From CAYNVS01 sp964400725 (GTDB lineage Bacteria; Myxococcota_A; SURF-8; CAYNVS01), in NCBI GenBank assembly GCA_964400725.1, contig CAYNVS010000014.1, positions 9,146 to 73,145 of the forward strand: DNA of 64,000 bases, read 5' to 3'. This document shows positions 54,197-63,611 of the stretch, in pieces; positions within the stretch are counted from its first letter, which is position 1; the number at the start of each line of letters is the position of its first letter. Below the pieces are notes generated by a model, which was not told the origin of the DNA, searched no databases, and was given only the letters and a program-made list of their open reading frames with translations. Made by a program: the position numbers and the translations under genes.

Positions 54197-54321
54197 TCAG
54201 GCGCGCATATACAGCTCCTTTGCGTTTGCGGCGCGGTTGAAATAAACGATATAATATTTAGAAGACGCCGTAACAAGACCGGCGGAGAACCGGCTTTGAA
54301 GTTTGACGCAAACAATTGAGC

Positions 54322-54349
54322 TTGAGAATTCGCTCGCAGGCGCTATAAT
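54322..54349 (+). promoter_or_regulatory. promoter of the coiled-coil barrel gene
   Basis: TTGAGA (54322-54327), 16-nt spacer, TATAAT (54344-54349), exact -10. Transcription near 54356 excludes ATG 54303 and supports ATG 54405. Confidence 0.75.
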
Positions 54350-54404
54350 TAATTTCAGACGCAAGAAGGTTCTTATTAAAGAACTAGGAAGAAAGACGAC
54401 TTTT

Positions 54405-55490
54405 ATGAAAACAAAATTATTTAAAATTGCGGCGCGCGGCGCCTTTTTGTTTCTGATTGTTACGGCGTTTTCGCTTTCCGCCGCGGCGGCGGAAGCCGCC
54501 GAGGACAAGCAGCAGGGAGCGAAGACCGACGCGAACACGCAGACGACGGACGCCAAGGCGAAAGAAAAAGACGCGGATAAAAAGAAAGAAGAAGAAAAAA
54601 AGGAAGAAAAGAAAGAGGAGAAGAAGGAAGAGAAGAAGGAAGAGGCTAAAGACGCTCCTATTAACATTGAAGAAGAAAAGAAAAAATCGGAGTACGAGCT
54701 TTTAAAAATTCAGGTTGAAAAAGCGAAAATCGACCTTGAAAAAATGAAGACTGAAGCGGCGATAATGAAGGCTCGCGCCGACCTTGAAAAGGCGAGACTG
54801 GAGCTTGAAACGCAAAAATTAAAGCTCGGCAAAGAGAGGCTGGAAGGCAAAGATTTCAAAAAGAGGGACGATAAAAAAAGTCTTGCGGGAGACCAAAAGC
54901 AGGATCAGACGAGCGAGGAAGGCCTTCACGCTCACGACGGCTTTTATTTGCGGCTGGAACTAGGCGGCGGTTACGGCGGATTCAACTCCGAGGGCGAAGC
55001 TGACGCCCCTTATCCGGTAAACCAAATTAAAAATCCGCGCGCAAAGGGCGGTCTCATAGGCGGGGCAGTTTCAGCCGGAGGCGCGGTGGGCGAGAACCTT
55101 ATCTTTCACGGCGACATGTGGTTCGACGTGAATATAATGCGCGAAGACGAAAACGACCTGAAACAGAGCTTCGGCGTCGGAGTCTTCGGAATCGGAATGA
55201 CTTACTACTTCATGCCGCATAACATTTTCATAACAGGGCGCGTCGGCGTCGCAACCGCTTGGTTTTCTATAATGAACCCTCGCGACCATTATTACTACTA
55301 CGATTACGAACGTTATTCCAAAGACGCGACGGGAGTTGGGCTTCAGCTTTCGGTGGGCAAAGAATGGTGGGTCTCCGACAACTGGGCGCTTGGTTTGGCT
55401 CTGCAAACCGGCTACGCGTACGCAGACAGCGACGCGATTACCTTCAATCACGGAAGCGCCAAACTAGTCTTTACGACGACGTTCAATTAA
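54405..55490 (+). CDS. outer-membrane beta-barrel protein with periplasmic coiled coil
   Basis: 361 residues from ATG 54405. Sec signal peptide ('SLSAAAAEA'), then a Lys/Glu-rich stretch (about 45-80) and an amphipathic coiled coil (about 85-150, 'LLKIQVEKAKIDLEKMKTEA'). The second half (about 175-361) is a barrel of about eight strands with Gly/Tyr-rich turns ('LRLELGGGYGGFNSEG', 'MTYYFMPHNIFITGRVGVAT', 'LGLALQTGYAYADS'), ending 'KLVFTTTFN'. It resembles OmpA-like eight-stranded barrels without the peptidoglycan domain. It may link outer membrane and periplasm. Confidence 0.7.
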   Translation: MKTKLFKIAARGAFLFLIVTAFSLSAAAAEAAEDKQQGAKTDANTQTTDAKAKEKDADKKKEEEKKEEKKEEKKEEKKEEAKDAPINIEEEKKKSEYELLKIQVEKAKIDLEKMKTEAAIMKARADLEKARLELETQKLKLGKERLEGKDFKKRDDKKSLAGDQKQDQTSEEGLHAHDGFYLRLELGGGYGGFNSEGEADAPYPVNQIKNPRAKGGLIGGAVSAGGAVGENLIFHGDMWFDVNIMREDENDLKQSFGVGVFGIGMTYYFMPHNIFITGRVGVATAWFSIMNPRDHYYYYDYERYSKDATGVGLQLSVGKEWWVSDNWALGLALQTGYAYADSDAITFNHGSAKLVFTTTFN

Positions 55491-55491
55491 A

Positions 55492-56145
55492 TCAAACGGG
55501 CTCTTTGAGCCCTTTTTCAAACTGCGAGGAAAGCTCCGATTTAATTATTCTGCGGGCGTCTTCTACGCTTGCGGGAGTTCCGGATATTTTCTCTATAGAG
55601 CTTACTCCCTTGCCGACAAGCCCGCACGGCAAAATGTAAGAAAAGCCTGTCAGGTCGCAGTTTACGTTCAAAGCGATGCCGTGAAACGTAACCCTTCGCT
55701 CGATGCGAAGCCCGACCGCGCCGATTTTATCCGCTCCGACCCATATTCCGGGGCGCTCTTCGTCCCGCGCCGCGGTTACGCCGAACGCCGCGGCCGTTCG
55801 TATCATAGCCTCTTCCAGCATGTAAACAAGCCTCTTTACGCTTTTGCTGGCGTCGGTCATGTCGATTATCGGGTAGCAGACAACCTGTCCCGGACAATGG
55901 TACGTAACGTCGCCGCCGCGCTCGACGCGGAATAAATCGACTCCCATTTGAGCCAAACGCTCTTTTGATAGAAAGACGTTCGCTTCGCTGCCGTGCCGTC
56001 CGATAGTAATTACCTTTTCGTGTTCGAGAATTATTACGGTATCGGGTATCTCGCCGTTGATTCTCTTCTCGTGCAGGCTCTTTTGAAGCGATAAAGCCTC
56101 GGCGTAATTTACGATTCCAAGCTCGATGAAATTCAAAGTCGTCAT
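55492..56145 (-). CDS. lipB: octanoyl-[acyl carrier protein]:protein N-octanoyltransferase
   Basis: 217 residues. Family motifs 'RVERGGDVTYHCPGQVVCY', 'KIGAVGLRIERRVTFHGIAL' and 'LPCGLVGKGVSS' (catalytic Cys, with the conserved Lys in DKIGA) are complete. It transfers octanoyl from ACP to lipoyl domains, before LipA. The gene ends 1 nt from the convergent barrel gene; the terminator of that gene lies inside lipB's last codons. Start ATG 56145 (29 nt after the upstream lipoprotein gene). Confidence 0.97.
   Translation of the reverse strand: MTTLNFIELGIVNYAEALSLQKSLHEKRINGEIPDTVIILEHEKVITIGRHGSEANVFLSKERLAQMGVDLFRVERGGDVTYHCPGQVVCYPIIDMTDASKSVKRLVYMLEEAMIRTAAAFGVTAARDEERPGIWVGADKIGAVGLRIERRVTFHGIALNVNCDLTGFSYILPCGLVGKGVSSIEKISGTPASVEDARRIIKSELSSQFEKGLKEPV
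55498..55517 (+). terminator. terminator of the barrel gene embedded in the lipB 3' end
   Basis: A 6-bp stem (55498-55503 with 55507-55512) with TTT loop, then TTTTT. On the minus strand the same hairpin encodes the end of lipB (residues ...KEPV) and precedes a GTTTGATTT stretch. Confidence 0.85.
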
Positions 56146-56175
56146 GTTTATTCGTTTGTCCGCGCCGGCGCCCGC

Positions 56176-56607
56176 CTAATTGATGTAATACCCCGAAACG
56201 CGCCAAACGCCGTCTTTATCTTTCGCGGGCGTAACGGTTTCGACAGTCTGTTTTTTGTTTTCATACGACGTATTAAAAATAATCACGACGTAATCGCCGT
56301 CGGGCGCGCCGGGAAGTTTGTTGGTGTAATTTACGCTTGCGGCCTTGCGCGAAACGAGTTTTCCCAGCGGCTTGCGAAAAGCGTTCAATGAGCGTTCCCA
56401 CTCTGCTTTAGGCGCGATTTCTTTAAATTGAAAAGACGCCATGCTCCACGAATCGCCGTAAGCGCCCGAATCGACTACATCCAACCAGCGGAGCGCAGAT
56501 TTCAGAGCCTCTTCCTCGTCGGCTTTATGAGCCGAAACTTTGCCGCTTGAGCAGGCGCCGGCAAGAAGAGCGAGGCAAAGCGCCGATAATAGGAAATATT
56601 TTTTCAT
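56176..56607 (-). CDS. DUF4019-like lipoprotein
   Basis: 143 residues. Signal peptide with lipobox 'LAGAC' (Cys19). The rest matches the DUF4019 pattern: 'ALRWLDVVDSGAYGDSWSMA', 'WERSLNAFRKPLGKLVSRKA' and the closing 'KDGVWRVSGYYIN'. Envelope-localised small domain with no known catalytic function. Start overlaps the galE stop by 4 nt (ATGA). Confidence 0.8.
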   Translation of the reverse strand: MKKYFLLSALCLALLAGACSSGKVSAHKADEEEALKSALRWLDVVDSGAYGDSWSMASFQFKEIAPKAEWERSLNAFRKPLGKLVSRKAASVNYTNKLPGAPDGDYVVIIFNTSYENKKQTVETVTPAKDKDGVWRVSGYYIN

Positions 56608-57608
56608 GCCAGCCTCTTTCTATTCGGCCCAAAGCCGTATTCGCAATGGAAACGCCACGCGTCTTCAATAGTTTCCGCGACGTTCGTAATTTTCGGCGAC
56701 CATCCCGTTAAATTTTTAAACAGCGACGGATCGGCTACCAGTTTCGCCGGGTCGCCCGCCCTTCGCGGAGCCATTTTGTAAGGTATCGGCCTGCCCGTTA
56801 TCTTTTCGGCGGCGCGAAGGACTTGCAAAACGGTGAACCCTTCGCCGCTGCCAACGTTGAAGCAGCCGCCGGCGAATTCCGGCGAATTGAGCAGCTTTAA
56901 CGCCCTTACGTGCGCGTCGGCCAAATCGCTGACGTGAACGTAGTCGCGCAGCGCGCTGCCGTCGTCGGTAGGGTAGTCGTCGCCGAAGACGCTCAACGCC
57001 TCTTTCAGCCCAGCGGCCGCCATCAATACGTTCGGAATAAGATGAGTCTCAGGGTTATGAAGCTCGCCGTTGCGACCGTTCTTCGCGGCTCCGCTCGCGT
57101 TGAAATACCGCAAAGCGCAATATTTAAGCCCGTACGCTGCCGCGCAGTCGCCTAAAACTTCTTCCATCATCAGCTTTGTCCGTCCGTAGGGAGATGTCGG
57201 TCGCTTTGGGTCGCTCTCCGGTATCGGTATCGTTTCCGGCTCGCCGTAAACCGCCGCCGACGACGAAAAGACGATTTTATTAATTCCGTATTTGCGCGTA
57301 CATCTAAGCAGCGTAATCATTCCCGCAACGTTGTTATCGTAAAACAACAGCGGATCTTTCACCGATTCGCCGACTTCAATTTTAGCCGCGAAATGAAGAA
57401 CCGCGTCGAACCCTTCGGCTAAAGCCGCGGACAACGCGGCCTCGTCGCGAATGTCCGCTTTGACTAAGCGCGCCTGCGGCGGAATAAATTCCGTCGTTCC
57501 GGCGCTTAAATTGTCGTACACGACGGCTTCCGCGCCGCTTTCGATTATTGCGTTGAGGCAGTTGCCCCCTACGTATCCCGCGCCTCCGATGACAAGATAA
57601 CGAGCCAT
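56604..57608 (-). CDS. galE: UDP-glucose 4-epimerase
   Basis: 334 residues with GGAGGAAGC before ATG 57608 (minus strand). NAD-binding 'VIGGAGYVGGNCLNAII', 'SSSAAVYGEPE', the YxxxK catalytic pair in 'SPYGRTKLMMEE' and the epimerase-specific 'YFNASGAA' are present. It interconverts UDP-glucose and UDP-galactose, supplying sugars for envelope polysaccharide. Sits in a minus-strand operon between recJ (33 nt upstream) and the DUF4019 lipoprotein. Confidence 0.95.
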   Translation of the reverse strand: MARYLVIGGAGYVGGNCLNAIIESGAEAVVYDNLSAGTTEFIPPQARLVKADIRDEAALSAALAEGFDAVLHFAAKIEVGESVKDPLLFYDNNVAGMITLLRCTRKYGINKIVFSSSAAVYGEPETIPIPESDPKRPTSPYGRTKLMMEEVLGDCAAAYGLKYCALRYFNASGAAKNGRNGELHNPETHLIPNVLMAAAGLKEALSVFGDDYPTDDGSALRDYVHVSDLADAHVRALKLLNSPEFAGGCFNVGSGEGFTVLQVLRAAEKITGRPIPYKMAPRRAGDPAKLVADPSLFKNLTGWSPKITNVAETIEDAWRFHCEYGFGPNRKRLA

Positions 57609-57641
57609 GCTTCCTCCGGTATTTTCAATCCGCGGCGAAAA

Positions 57642-59369
57642 TTATTTCGCCATAAAATCCTGCAAGCTCAACGTAAGTTCGGTTACGCCCTGAAAGCTGT
57701 CCAGCTTGGGAATGTAGGCAATGTCTATTTTCATGCCGGGGGCGATATTGCGCCTGTGCGCCATGCGCCAAGCCATAGCCTTGAAACGCTTGCCGTCGAG
57801 CATTAATTGAAGTTTGTAATGCGAATCGTTCACAATGTCCGCCCTCTCCACCGTCATGTTCTTCGCGGCGAACGAAGGCTGCGGGTTGCCCGCTCCGTGC
57901 GGCGCAAGCGTCGCAAGCTCCGCAAGCAGCGAATCGGTAATCTGCGTCGGCTGAACGACGGCGTCGAGCCGCAAAAATTTAATCTGTCTCGCGCCTCCCG
58001 TCTGCTCGGCCACTGCGGCGGCGAACTCGTCGCGAAAAGAATCGACGTCTTTTTCCATTATCGAAAGCCCGGCAGCCATCTCGTGTCCGCCGTAGCGCAA
58101 AAGCTTTCCGCTTGAGCGAGTAAGCGCTTTGTGAACGTCCACGCCGGTTACGCTGCGCCCGCTCGCTTTGCCTACCCCCGCGTCGTCCACCGCGATGAGA
58201 AAAACCGGTTTATGCAGGCGATCGACCATGCGGCTGGCCGCTATGCCCACAACTCCCGGATGCCAGTTGCGGCTCGCCAGCACGACCGCCGGAAGCTCCT
58301 TCATTTGCGGCGAAGCGTCCAGCATGGCGAAAGCCTCGTTGAGCATTGCGTTCTCTACGTTCTGCCGTTCGACGTTCAGAACTTCCAGCCGAGCCGCTGT
58401 CGCGCGGGCCTTGGCGAGATCTTTTTCTAAAAACAAATCGACTCCCAGCTTCGCGCTGTCCATGCGGCCGCCCGCGTTAAGCCTCGGGCCGAGCTGAAAC
58501 CCGACCGCGTAAGAATCCACGGTTCCGCGCACTCTTGCGGCCTCTTTGAGAGCGATTACTCCCGGCCGCTTGGAGGTCGTTAAAAGTTTCAATCCGTGCG
58601 CGGTAAAAATACGGTTGGGGCCTTTCAGCGGCACGATGTCGGCGATTGTGCCCAACGCGACGAGGTCGAGCCATTCGCGCAGATCGTAATCGTCCCGGTT
58701 CAGCAAACCGTCGCTTGCGAGCCGGGCGCGCAGCGCAACCAGCAGGTTAAACGCAACGCCCACGGCGGCCAGTTCCTTGAACGGGTACGCGCAGTCAGAG
58801 CGTTGAGGATTTATAGTAGAAATTGCGTCGGGAAGAGTTTCGCGTAATTTGTGGTGGTCGAGGATTATCAACTCAAGCCCGACGGCTTTTGCGTGCGCGG
58901 CTTCTTCCAGCGCGCTCGAGCCCGTGTCAACGCAGACGACTAGCTTCGCTCCGCCCGCCGCAAGCTCGCTTAAAGCCTCTTTGTGAAGGCCGTACCCTTC
59001 GTCGACGCGGTTTGGAATGTAGCTTGCGCACTCAAGCCCCAGCTTGCGGAAGAACGACAGAAGCAGCGTTGCTCCCGTAATTCCGTCCGCGTCGTAATCG
59101 CCGTAAACGGTAATTTTTTCGCGGACCTTAACTGCGTAAGCGAGCCTGTCGAGAGCCTCGGTCATGCCGGCCATCAAGTTTGGGTCGGGCATTTGCGAAA
59201 GTTTGGGGTTGAGAAAATCCCGCGCCGCGGCCTCGTCGGCTATTCCGCGGTGTAAAAGCGCGCCGGCCGTAATGCGGGTTACGCCCAGAGCTTTGCATAA
59301 ATTAGAAACGGCCCGCTCGTCGTCGTTATCGCTGTCGTATTGCCATACGCAGACAATTTTATCGGTCAT
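57642..59369 (-). CDS. recJ: single-stranded-DNA-specific exonuclease RecJ
   Basis: 575 residues. DHH phosphoesterase motifs 'VYGDYDADGITGATLL' (I), 'VVCVDTGSSALEE' (II) and 'ILDHHKLRETLP' (III) are followed by 'LGPRLNAGGRM', the DHHA1 motif 'RYGGHEMAAGLSI', and a C-terminal OB domain (about 450-575). It degrades ssDNA 5' to 3' in repair. It lies 12 nt after the methyltransferase fusion gene on the minus strand. Confidence 0.96.
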   Translation of the reverse strand: MTDKIVCVWQYDSDNDDERAVSNLCKALGVTRITAGALLHRGIADEAAARDFLNPKLSQMPDPNLMAGMTEALDRLAYAVKVREKITVYGDYDADGITGATLLLSFFRKLGLECASYIPNRVDEGYGLHKEALSELAAGGAKLVVCVDTGSSALEEAAHAKAVGLELIILDHHKLRETLPDAISTINPQRSDCAYPFKELAAVGVAFNLLVALRARLASDGLLNRDDYDLREWLDLVALGTIADIVPLKGPNRIFTAHGLKLLTTSKRPGVIALKEAARVRGTVDSYAVGFQLGPRLNAGGRMDSAKLGVDLFLEKDLAKARATAARLEVLNVERQNVENAMLNEAFAMLDASPQMKELPAVVLASRNWHPGVVGIAASRMVDRLHKPVFLIAVDDAGVGKASGRSVTGVDVHKALTRSSGKLLRYGGHEMAAGLSIMEKDVDSFRDEFAAAVAEQTGGARQIKFLRLDAVVQPTQITDSLLAELATLAPHGAGNPQPSFAAKNMTVERADIVNDSHYKLQLMLDGKRFKAMAWRMAHRRNIAPGMKIDIAYIPKLDSFQGVTELTLSLQDFMAK

Positions 59370-59381
59370 AAACGGGCTCGC

Positions 59382-60578
59382 TTAATCCAGTTTAACTTTT
59401 TTTAAGAGTAAATCTTCAACCTTCAGTAAGCGGATGTCGAGGTCGCCATCGTTTTTAATTCGAGCCGCTTCTTCGACGGCGCCTTTGGTGTAACTGAAGG
59501 CGATTACATAACCCTTATTGTATCCGGCCCTTTTTAGCGCAGTTTCAAAGTTATCGACGACGTTGCGTCCTACATTCTCCGACTGCTTGACTTGAATACC
59601 GGCTTTTTCATGCCAAATATTTTTATCGTAATATCCGTCGAGACCCATATCGCCGACCTTTTTTCTGTTATGGTTGGCTTGCATTTCATTAATTACCCAG
59701 TTTTGAAACTCAAACGGTTTAAGATTTTTAAGGTCAGAGATTGTCGTAGGGAAACCTATTTCGACGTAATCCTCGTCTTTTCTTGCGCCTATCTTGGCGA
59801 GTCTTTTCTCTACCAGCGTTGCCGCGGTGGGCGAAATGTCGATTCCTATCCAGTTTCTTTTTAGTTTTTGGGCAACGACGCACGCCGTTCCGCAACCGCA
59901 AAATGCGTCCAGCACTAAATCTCCCTCATCGCTGCTGGCTTTAATAATTCTTTCTAAGAGAGCTTCCGGCTTTTGAGTCGGATAACCAAGCCGTTCCGAA
60001 GTGGCGGATCCTACAGACGGAATTTCCCACCAGTCTTTTGCGATTACCCAAGAATACTGACCTTGTTCATCCTTTTGAAAATCGCTCTTTTTAAATCCGT
60101 ACTCGTGCATCATATAAGATTTTTCTTTTTGGGGATTGAATGTATAATTTTCGCTTTTCGTGTAAAAGTAAATATTGTCATGTTTGCGGCCAAAACGTTT
60201 TTTAGAAGCGCCGCCGGTCTTGTAGCACCAGATAATCTCGTTTTGAAAATTACTCTCGCCGAAAACTTCGTCAAGCATTATTCTAATGTATGCGTTGGCG
60301 TGCCAATCGCAATGAAGATAGAACGAGCCGGTAGGTTTTAAGACATTCCACATCAAATTTACTCTGGCCTTAAGCCAATTAATATAGTGGAGGACGCCTC
60401 CCTCCCATCTATCCTCAAAGCTTCTGATTTCAGCCTCGTCGCCCCACACGACTTCATATTGTTTATTAGAAAAAAATGGCGGGTCTATATAGATCAAATC
60501 GACGCTTTCTTTTTCTAGCTTTTGTAAAACGTCTAAATTATCGCCGCAATAAATTTTGTTTTTAATATCGTCAGGCAT
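59382..60578 (-). CDS. DNA methyltransferase - Mrr-like endonuclease fusion
   Basis: 398 residues. Residues 1-265 are a beta-class N6-adenine/N4-cytosine methyltransferase: DPPF (32-35, catalytic), then FCGCGT (226-231, SAM), with a target-recognition stretch at about 125-200 and 'GYPTQKPEALLERI' before motif I. Residues about 285-398 are a PD-(D/E)xK nuclease of the Mrr type: 'PFEFQNWVINEM', 'MGLDGYYD' (Asp314), 'GIQVKQS' (Gln329-Lys331), then 'GYVIAFSYTKGAVEEA'. One chain may thus modify and cleave. It is AT-richer than its neighbours and is inserted between ftsK and recJ, so probably acquired. No separate restriction or specificity gene is nearby. Confidence 0.85.
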   Translation of the reverse strand: MPDDIKNKIYCGDNLDVLQKLEKESVDLIYIDPPFFSNKQYEVVWGDEAEIRSFEDRWEGGVLHYINWLKARVNLMWNVLKPTGSFYLHCDWHANAYIRIMLDEVFGESNFQNEIIWCYKTGGASKKRFGRKHDNIYFYTKSENYTFNPQKEKSYMMHEYGFKKSDFQKDEQGQYSWVIAKDWWEIPSVGSATSERLGYPTQKPEALLERIIKASSDEGDLVLDAFCGCGTACVVAQKLKRNWIGIDISPTAATLVEKRLAKIGARKDEDYVEIGFPTTISDLKNLKPFEFQNWVINEMQANHNRKKVGDMGLDGYYDKNIWHEKAGIQVKQSENVGRNVVDNFETALKRAGYNKGYVIAFSYTKGAVEEAARIKNDGDLDIRLLKVEDLLLKKVKLD

Positions 60579-60604
60579 TTAGCTTCTCCATTTTAAAGAG
60601 AATA

Positions 60605-63448
60605 TCAATACTCGTCGTCCCTTGAGTCGCCGTAGCCGCCGAGCGGCCTGCCGAACACCTTGCGCGGCTTCGCGCCGTCCGCCGGGCCGACGATGCCGTC
60701 CTTTTCCATCTTGTCCACCATGCGCGCCGCGCGGTTGTAGCCGATCTTCAGCCTGCGCTGAAGGTAACTCGCGCTCGCCTGCCCGGTTTCGCACACGATT
60801 TGTATGGCTTGGTCGTAAAGCTCGTCGTTCGCCAAATCGTCCTCCGCGGGGGCGTAAATGTCGCAGCCCTCGCTTGCCTGCGCCATAAGCGCGTCTAGGT
60901 CTATCGCGTAGTCCGGCTCCGCCTGCCCCTTAACAAACTTCACGACGCGGTTTATTTCGTCCTCGCTTAAATAAGGCGCGTGAACGCGCTGGAGCCCGCT
61001 CATGCCCGGCGCCATGAAGAGCATGTCGCCCACGCCCAACAACGCCTCGGCTCCGTTGACGTCCAGCACGACGCGGCTTGAAACTTTGTCGCCCACCTTG
61101 AACGAAACGCGGCACGGGAAATTGTTCTTTATAAGTCCGGTGATTACGTCCGTCGAGGGTCTCTGCGTCGCGACGATTAGGTGTATTCCGCTGGCTCGCG
61201 CAAGCTGCGCAAGGCGCGCTATGGCGATTTCGGCGTCTTTGCCCACCTGCATCATCAGGTCCGCGAGCTCGTCGATGATTATTACGATATACGGCATTTT
61301 CGGCGGAACGTTGTCCGCGATAAGCTCCGCGCGCCGCAGCTCTTCCACAATGTCTTCGCTTTCGCCGCTCGCGCTTCCGCCTTCGCGCTCGAAAATAATT
61401 GCGCCGCTTTTAGGGACGCTCTGTATTCGCCGCATCTCCTCGTTCCGCTTCGCGTCCTCCAGCATCTTCTCAACCTTTTGGTTGAAGGTGGAAATCTGCT
61501 TTACGCCCATTTCCTTCATTAATTGGTAACGGCGCTCCATCTCGCCCACCGCCCACCGCAGCGCGGCCACGGCCTTTTTCGCGTCGGTAACGACGGGCAG
61601 CAACAGGTGCGGAATGTCTTCGTAGAAGCTGAATTCGAGCCGTTTAGGGTCGATGAGCAGGAACTTCATATCGTCCGGGTTGAAGCGGTAAAGCAGGCTT
61701 AAAATCATTGCGTTCAGCGCGACAGACTTTCCGCTTCCGGTCGTTCCGGCCATTAGCAAATGCGGCATGCGCGCGAGGTCGCTGACCACGGGGTAGCCGA
61801 AAATATCCTTGCCCATCGCTAAAACAAGCGCGCCTTTCGCGTCGCGGAACGTGGGGTGGGCGATTATTTCCTTGAGGTAAACCGTCTGCTTCATCCGGTT
61901 GGGCACCTCTATGCCCACGACGCTCTTGCCGGGAATCGGCGCGACGATACGAACCGAAAAGGCCGCCAGAGCCATCGCAAGGTCGTCCTGAAGGGATGAA
62001 ATCTTGCTGATTTTAATTCCGCGGTTCGGGCGGAATTCGTACATGGTAATAAGCGGCCCCGGGTGAATCTCGGTAATCTGCCCCTCGATGCCGTAATCTT
62101 TCAGCGTCTCTTCGAGGTGCTTTGCGTTTTCCTTCAATTCGTCCTGCGGCTGAACCGGCCTGTCCGACGGGACATACTCCAATATATCAAGCGGCGGAAG
62201 CTCGTACGGCTTGCGCGGCTCGCTTACCTTGGCGATCGCTCCGGCGGGCGCGTTCGGATCGAAGCCGTCGTCTATCTTGTGTTCTTTAATTATAGGCTCA
62301 AGCTGAGGCTTAGGCTGACGCGGCCTCGGCGCCGGCGGTTCCGCTTTCTCTGATTTTTCCGCGTATTTTGGCGCGGCGCCCGGAGCGGTTACGTCCACCT
62401 CGCCGCCTATCGCGTCGAAAGAATCCGACGCCTTCGCTTCCGCAACGGTATCCGACGCTTCGTAATCGCCGTCGTTCGACTCGCTTGTTTGCGCCTCGTT
62501 CTTGGCCGCTTGCGCGTCTTTGTCCTTCATGTTGATGCGGTTCACCGTATCCTGAAAAACGCTCGGCTCTTTGATTTCCCAGTCGGGCGCGGCGGTTTGC
62601 GAGTCGTTTGCGCAAGAGCCTTTTGCGGCGGCCGCGGTTTCCTGATTATGTATTATCGGCTCGAACTTGTTCCGCTTTCCTTTTGCCGCGCCGTTAGGCC
62701 TCTCTGCGAGCGAGCCGGAAGCTTCTTCCTCTTCGTCCTTTCTTTCTTTCCTTGTTCCGCCCGCAAGTCTGGCGGCGCGTCTGGATTCCTGTTTCGCGGC
62801 GATGCCGTCTTTTATTCTGTCGCCGGTCTTCTCTATTGCGGCGGCGGCGGCGTCCTTCATTTTTATTCCAAGCGCTTTTGCAATGAACCATACGACTCGA
62901 AGAATCGCGCCGCCGATTAAAAGTATTATTCTCACCGGCGAAACGGTCGTCGAAAGCGCGACGAAGAAAAGAAGCGCGGCGCAGACCACCACCGAGGTTC
63001 CGGCTCCGCCGAATGCCTCGTTTAACGGAGGCGCGAACGCGCGTCCTACCGCCCCGCCTTTTTCAAAAATTCCCCAATGCTCGCAAAGCGCGGATATTCC
63101 GAGAATAATGCCGCTCCATCCTATCGCGGCGCGCAATAAAGCGGCCTTTGGGCGTCGCAGCAACAGCGCCAGCCCAAGCAGCACGAACGCGGCGCAGAAG
63201 GCGTACGCTCCGAAGCCGAAATTATCGAACAAAAATGCGGACAAAGCCTTGCCGAACGAGCCGGACAGGGACGCGGAGCCGCTTTTATCGGCGTAAACGC
63301 TGATTACCAGCAAAATAGCGAGCGCGAAAAATAGAAGTCCGAGAAATTCCTCCAACAGGTTGGAGCCGGACCTTTTTACGCCTTCTCCGTTTCCCTTCTT
63401 CGCGGCGTTCTTTCGCGCGCCGGTCGCCTTGTAGTTTTTATTTTTCAT
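60605..63448 (-). CDS. ftsK: DNA translocase FtsK/SpoIIIE
   Basis: 947 residues from ATG 63448 (a TTG at 63466 has no ribosome-binding site). Four N-terminal TM helices (about 40-200) precede a charged linker (about 215-400) and the FtsK motor: alpha domain ('IKISKISSLQDDLAMALAAF'), Walker A 'LMAGTTGSGKSVALNAM', Walker B 'YIVIIIDELADLMM', and the gamma winged helix at the end ('ASYLQRRLKIGYNRAARMVD'). It pumps the terminus region at division. A likely promoter is at 63528-63556. Confidence 0.97.
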   Translation of the reverse strand: MKNKNYKATGARKNAAKKGNGEGVKRSGSNLLEEFLGLLFFALAILLVISVYADKSGSASLSGSFGKALSAFLFDNFGFGAYAFCAAFVLLGLALLLRRPKAALLRAAIGWSGIILGISALCEHWGIFEKGGAVGRAFAPPLNEAFGGAGTSVVVCAALLFFVALSTTVSPVRIILLIGGAILRVVWFIAKALGIKMKDAAAAAIEKTGDRIKDGIAAKQESRRAARLAGGTRKERKDEEEEASGSLAERPNGAAKGKRNKFEPIIHNQETAAAAKGSCANDSQTAAPDWEIKEPSVFQDTVNRINMKDKDAQAAKNEAQTSESNDGDYEASDTVAEAKASDSFDAIGGEVDVTAPGAAPKYAEKSEKAEPPAPRPRQPKPQLEPIIKEHKIDDGFDPNAPAGAIAKVSEPRKPYELPPLDILEYVPSDRPVQPQDELKENAKHLEETLKDYGIEGQITEIHPGPLITMYEFRPNRGIKISKISSLQDDLAMALAAFSVRIVAPIPGKSVVGIEVPNRMKQTVYLKEIIAHPTFRDAKGALVLAMGKDIFGYPVVSDLARMPHLLMAGTTGSGKSVALNAMILSLLYRFNPDDMKFLLIDPKRLEFSFYEDIPHLLLPVVTDAKKAVAALRWAVGEMERRYQLMKEMGVKQISTFNQKVEKMLEDAKRNEEMRRIQSVPKSGAIIFEREGGSASGESEDIVEELRRAELIADNVPPKMPYIVIIIDELADLMMQVGKDAEIAIARLAQLARASGIHLIVATQRPSTDVITGLIKNNFPCRVSFKVGDKVSSRVVLDVNGAEALLGVGDMLFMAPGMSGLQRVHAPYLSEDEINRVVKFVKGQAEPDYAIDLDALMAQASEGCDIYAPAEDDLANDELYDQAIQIVCETGQASASYLQRRLKIGYNRAARMVDKMEKDGIVGPADGAKPRKVFGRPLGGYGDSRDDEY

Positions 63449-63527
63449 GCCGAAGCGTCGTTCCAAAAAGCGCTGCCATTATAATAGAATAACAAATTTA
63501 TGTTAGTTATACGTCTATTTTATGCAA

Positions 63528-63556
63528 TTGTTACGCTTTTTTACGCCGATTGTCAA
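63528..63556 (-). promoter_or_regulatory. ftsK promoter
   Basis: Minus-strand TTGACA (63556-63551), 17-nt spacer, TAACAA (63533-63528), about 80 nt before ATG 63448. It begins right after the terminator of the glycine-rich gene. Confidence 0.55.
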
Positions 63557-63590
63557 AAAGAAAGGCGTCCCGATTTGTTTGGGACGCCCT
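63557..63590 (-). terminator. intrinsic terminator of the glycine-rich gene
   Basis: An 8-bp stem (63564-63571 with 63581-63588) with a 9-nt loop. On the minus strand a TTTCTTTTT run follows. Confidence 0.92.
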
Positions 63591-63611
63591 ATATTTTTTT
63601 AAAAAACGCCG

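Noticed and set aside
54189..54204. Perfect 16-nt palindrome at the end of the 51770 gene as terminator
   Set aside because: No T tract follows; may be an incidental hairpin or protein site.
62667..63296. 209-residue plus-strand frame
   Set aside because: Antisense to the ftsK membrane domain and linker; Ser/Pro-rich shadow.
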